Shown: in pieces, positions 4,769 through 6,377 of the stretch | Layout: each line of letters starts with the position of its first letter | Position numbering within the stretch: position 1 is the stretch's first letter | Made by a program: the position numbers and the translations under genes | From: CAIZLB01 sp039795875 | GTDB taxonomy: Bacteria > Patescibacteriota > Minisyncoccia > Phycocordibacterales > CAIZLB01 | Assembly (NCBI GenBank): GCA_039795875.1 | Contig: JBDKKY010000030.1 | Location: 1-6,377 of the forward strand | Length of the DNA: 6,377 nt | Direction: 5' to 3' | Notes under the pieces: generated by a model | Database searches by the model: none | What the model was told of the DNA's origin: nothing | The model's input: only the letters and a program-made list of their open reading frames with translations

Positions 4769-5416
4769 ATGAGATTATTCCAACTTTTTATCCCCTCGGA
4801 CGAAAGTGGCGAACCGCCTATACTGGTGCCTTATCTGCAACTAAAAGATACTGGCGGCAAGAATGGTGGCAAGCGTCGCTGCTATGTCCAAGACTCAATT
4901 TTGTCTCTCAAAGTGGCCGACGATTACATTGATCTTGTGCCTGCCCACGGTCAGCTGACCGAAGGACTCATTAGTCAGAGAACGGATATTGCAGGGCAGC
5001 CTTGGCTGATATGCAGAGACCGTCAACCCATCTCCGGCATGATGCAGGTCCTTGTCCAACGTTACTGGAAAAACGAGGTCGCTTCCGACGGGAACGGGAT
5101 TCGTCGACTCATCACCGAACTAGGTGGGAAGGACAATCGCTGCAGTCAGCTCTGGCTGATTGCGTCCGGTACTCGCTTAACCTTCAGGATGAAAGACCTC
5201 GGCTACCAAGTCGTCAACGATGACGGCATCGCGGTGCTCGAGATGTGTCTTCTCGACGATTTGGCCACGGATTTGCCGGTGTCGGTTCTCCCTCGTGAAG
5301 AACGTGGTAATGGCAAAAGCAAAGACGGAGGACGACGCCATCAGCATCGACAACCCCCGCCACTAGATGGAGGCATCCTCGCCGGAGCTTTCCCTGGTCT
5401 CTTTGGCTCCTCCTGA
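4769..5416 (+). CDS. Orphan protein, 215 aa, function unknown
   Basis: I do not recognise this protein. Residues 1-175 look like a compact soluble domain with alternating hydrophobic strands (PILVPYLQL, SLKVADDYIDLVP, QPWLICRDRQ, QLWLIASGTRLTFRM, IAVLEMCLLDDL); no signal peptide or membrane helix is visible. Residues 177-215 are low-complexity: a charged stretch rich in Gly, Lys, Arg and His, then a Pro- and Gly-rich end (PPPLDGGILAGAFPGLFG). Such a tail may be a flexible linker or interaction arm; this is inference. Cysteines (39, 82, 125, 160) are scattered and form no clear zinc motif. The base composition is visibly richer in GC than the operons upstream, and the stop is TGA rather than TAA. 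The ATG directly follows an inverted-repeat arm, with no Shine-Dalgarno. It has its own terminator downstream. The length of the frame and its flanking signals support a real gene, likely accessory or acquired. Confidence 0.7.
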   Translation: MRLFQLFIPSDESGEPPILVPYLQLKDTGGKNGGKRRCYVQDSILSLKVADDYIDLVPAHGQLTEGLISQRTDIAGQPWLICRDRQPISGMMQVLVQRYWKNEVASDGNGIRRLITELGGKDNRCSQLWLIASGTRLTFRMKDLGYQVVNDDGIAVLEMCLLDDLATDLPVSVLPREERGNGKSKDGGRRHQHRQPPPLDGGILAGAFPGLFGSS

Positions 5417-5430
5417 CATCCTCAAAACCC

Positions 5431-5479
5431 ACAACCCTCAGCGCGTTCCTCTACGAAGGGGAACCGCTGGGGTGTTTTT
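5431..5479 (+). terminator. Rho-independent terminator after the 215-aa orphan gene
   Basis: The left arm 5431-5449 (segments ACA, CCC, CAGCG and GTTCC separated by single-base bulges) pairs with the right arm 5460-5475 (GGAACCGCTGGGGTGT). This gives about 16 bp around a 10-nt loop, followed by TTTTT (5475-5479). It starts 14 nt after the stop codon. Confidence 0.85.
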
Positions 5480-5485
5480 ATTACA

Positions 5486-5514
5486 TTGTAAAAGATGTGT
5501 CAGCATGGTATTTT
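5486..5514 (+). promoter_or_regulatory. Candidate promoter for the 253-aa orphan gene
   Basis: TTGTAA (5486-5491, 4 of 6 matches) and TATTTT (5509-5514, 4 of 6) are separated by the ideal 17 nt. Transcription would start near 5521, giving a leader of about 40 nt. Direct copies of GTGTCAG at 5497-5503 and 5520-5526 flank the -10 box and could be an operator. It lies directly after a terminator, so the next gene needs a promoter here. Confidence 0.45.
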
Positions 5515-5560
5515 CACAAGTGTCAGAATTGAAATTTTAACCAACCCCTGAACCTTCATT

Positions 5561-6322
5561 ATGAAGATAATAACAGTCCACGTGACACTAAACAACAATG
5601 GTATACCACGATGGCGTGTGTGGAGAGGTATGGCTATGGTCGAAATCGACTACGACGAATGGGTCAGATGGCATAGTCTGCTGAGATTCAGTATCCCTCC
5701 GAAATCGTTGAGTCTTATCAATGGTGCAGGCATCGTTGAAGATGGATTTTTCTACGAAGATGTGCCTCACCCAGACTTTTTGTTGTTATCAGAGACTCGC
5801 CGGGAAAACAACAGCAATCAGGTGTATGTGTGCCTGGAGATTGATGCTGGGAAGTATAACGTCACCGGTGTGGGTAGTTTTGGTTGCCGGTTTGGATACC
5901 CGATTATGCACAAACAGAAAGGGAGTGGTCGTCATTCATATGTGTGGCAAGTGTCACATCAAGGATGTATTGATGTCACACTCAATGGCAAGAAGTGGCG
6001 TATTTGGCATCACAATCAGCGCGTGTCGATAGTGGAACCGAGTGCTGGAAATCGCATCGTTGCAGAGGACATTCCTTACGGAAGGACACCGGCCCGGGAA
6101 ACCGAAGTGACATATCCACATCCTACTCCGGCACACCACAGCGATGGACCGTGGAATATTCCTCGCCTGTTAGATCTTCGGCAAAGTACTCTGGAAGGTC
6201 TCTACTGGATTGAGAGACGATTAAACCTTCTTGGTCATTGTGGCACTTCACGATACTCACATCTCGATGCTGTGGTTGGAACAACTATGTATTCTCATCC
6301 CCTCAAACAACCGGCACCATAA
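5561..6322 (+). CDS. Orphan protein, 253 aa, rich in Trp and His, function unknown
   Basis: I do not recognise this protein. It has nine tryptophans (18, 21, 34, 37, 129, 146, 149, 198, 216) and about fourteen histidines, both unusually many for its size. No signal peptide or membrane helix is visible. Residues 1-155 look strand-rich, with paired Trp motifs (RWRVWRGMAMVEIDYDEWVRW at 17-37, split by short loops, and KKWRIWHHNQRVSIVEP at 144-160) that read like a repeated element: basic-W-R-x-W, then hydrophobic residues ending in an acidic one. Residues 165-205 are Pro-rich and extended (YPHPTPAHH), and 203-226 form a likely amphipathic helix (RLLDLRQSTLEGLYWIERRLN). The start at 5561 is the first ATG in frame; Met24 and Met26 are alternatives. 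No Shine-Dalgarno is seen. The stop is TAA. It probably has its own promoter (5486-5514) and may end in a terminator crossing the window edge. Confidence 0.7.
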   Translation: MKIITVHVTLNNNGIPRWRVWRGMAMVEIDYDEWVRWHSLLRFSIPPKSLSLINGAGIVEDGFFYEDVPHPDFLLLSETRRENNSNQVYVCLEIDAGKYNVTGVGSFGCRFGYPIMHKQKGSGRHSYVWQVSHQGCIDVTLNGKKWRIWHHNQRVSIVEPSAGNRIVAEDIPYGRTPARETEVTYPHPTPAHHSDGPWNIPRLLDLRQSTLEGLYWIERRLNLLGHCGTSRYSHLDAVVGTTMYSHPLKQPAP

Positions 6323-6330
6323 GTACTCAA

Positions 6331-6377
6331 AAACCCCCTCGTCTCGCCCGAGCCCTCAACAGAGAGCGACGGCAGGC
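6331..6377 (+). terminator. Partial terminator-like sequence cut by the window end
   Basis: Right after the 253-aa gene the sequence AAAAACCCCCTCG begins what looks like the left arm of a hairpin. Within the window, TCGTCTC (about 6339-6345) can pair with GAGAGCGA (about 6362-6369) with one bulge. A matching GGGGG and T-tract would have to lie beyond 6377, so this is only a partial call. Confidence 0.3.

Noticed and set aside
5002..5432. Plus-strand frame 5002-5223 and minus-strand frame 5214-5432 inside the 215-aa gene
   Set aside because: They overlap the longer frame and have arginine- and histidine-rich shadow composition; no independent signals support them.
5414..5490. Possible UGA recoding, because the two orphan genes (30-365 and 4769-5416) end in TGA while the conserved genes end in TAA
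   Set aside because: Reading through the 5414 TGA would translate the terminator hairpin, and no conserved gene needs UGA as a sense codon. The standard code fits.

Overview
The window looks like a chromosomal segment of a Candidate Phyla Radiation (Patescibacteria) bacterium, probably of the Parcubacteria type. This is an inference from four signs: the short L32 N-terminus of the form MVNRMRHTRGHT, a NusB fused to a Nudix domain, an Obg GTPase without a C-terminal OCT domain, and genes that almost all lack a Shine-Dalgarno sequence. No species can be named from the sequence alone. The standard genetic code fits all conserved genes.

Layout. (1) 1-445: a small orphan gene on the minus strand (30-365) with a near-consensus sigma70-type promoter at 418-445. 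(2) 446-553: a divergent intergenic region holding a GC-rich hairpin and the forward promoter for rpmF, which leaves almost no 5' leader. (3) 554-2559: operon rpmF (L32) - nusB/Nudix fusion - rnc (RNase III), closed by a strong intrinsic terminator at 2528-2559. (4) 2560-2887: a gap with no confident gene. Its first part (2560-2735) lies between two hairpins whose T-tracts face each other; its second part leads to a long imperfect dyad just before the next gene. (5) 2888-4686: operon of an OmpR-type response regulator with no adjacent kinase and obgE, closed by a terminator. (6) 4688-6377: two unrecognised genes (215 and 253 aa). The first starts directly after a long-range inverted repeat and ends in a complex terminator. 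The second has a plausible promoter of its own, and a partial terminator-like sequence runs off the window end.

How it fits together. The conserved block concerns ribosomes and RNA: L32 is a 50S protein, NusB supports rRNA transcription antitermination, RNase III processes rRNA precursors, and Obg is a GTPase of late 50S assembly. Pairing a response regulator with Obg suggests that an environmental signal may be co-expressed with ribosome maturation; that is inference. The flanking orphan genes look like accessory, lineage-restricted genes. I see no CRISPR array, tRNA, rRNA, transposase or recognisable defence or toxin-antitoxin module. No new system is demonstrated. The best leads are the fusion and substituted residues in the RNA-processing operon, the mirrored terminators, and the structured DNA before the response regulator and before the 215-aa orphan.
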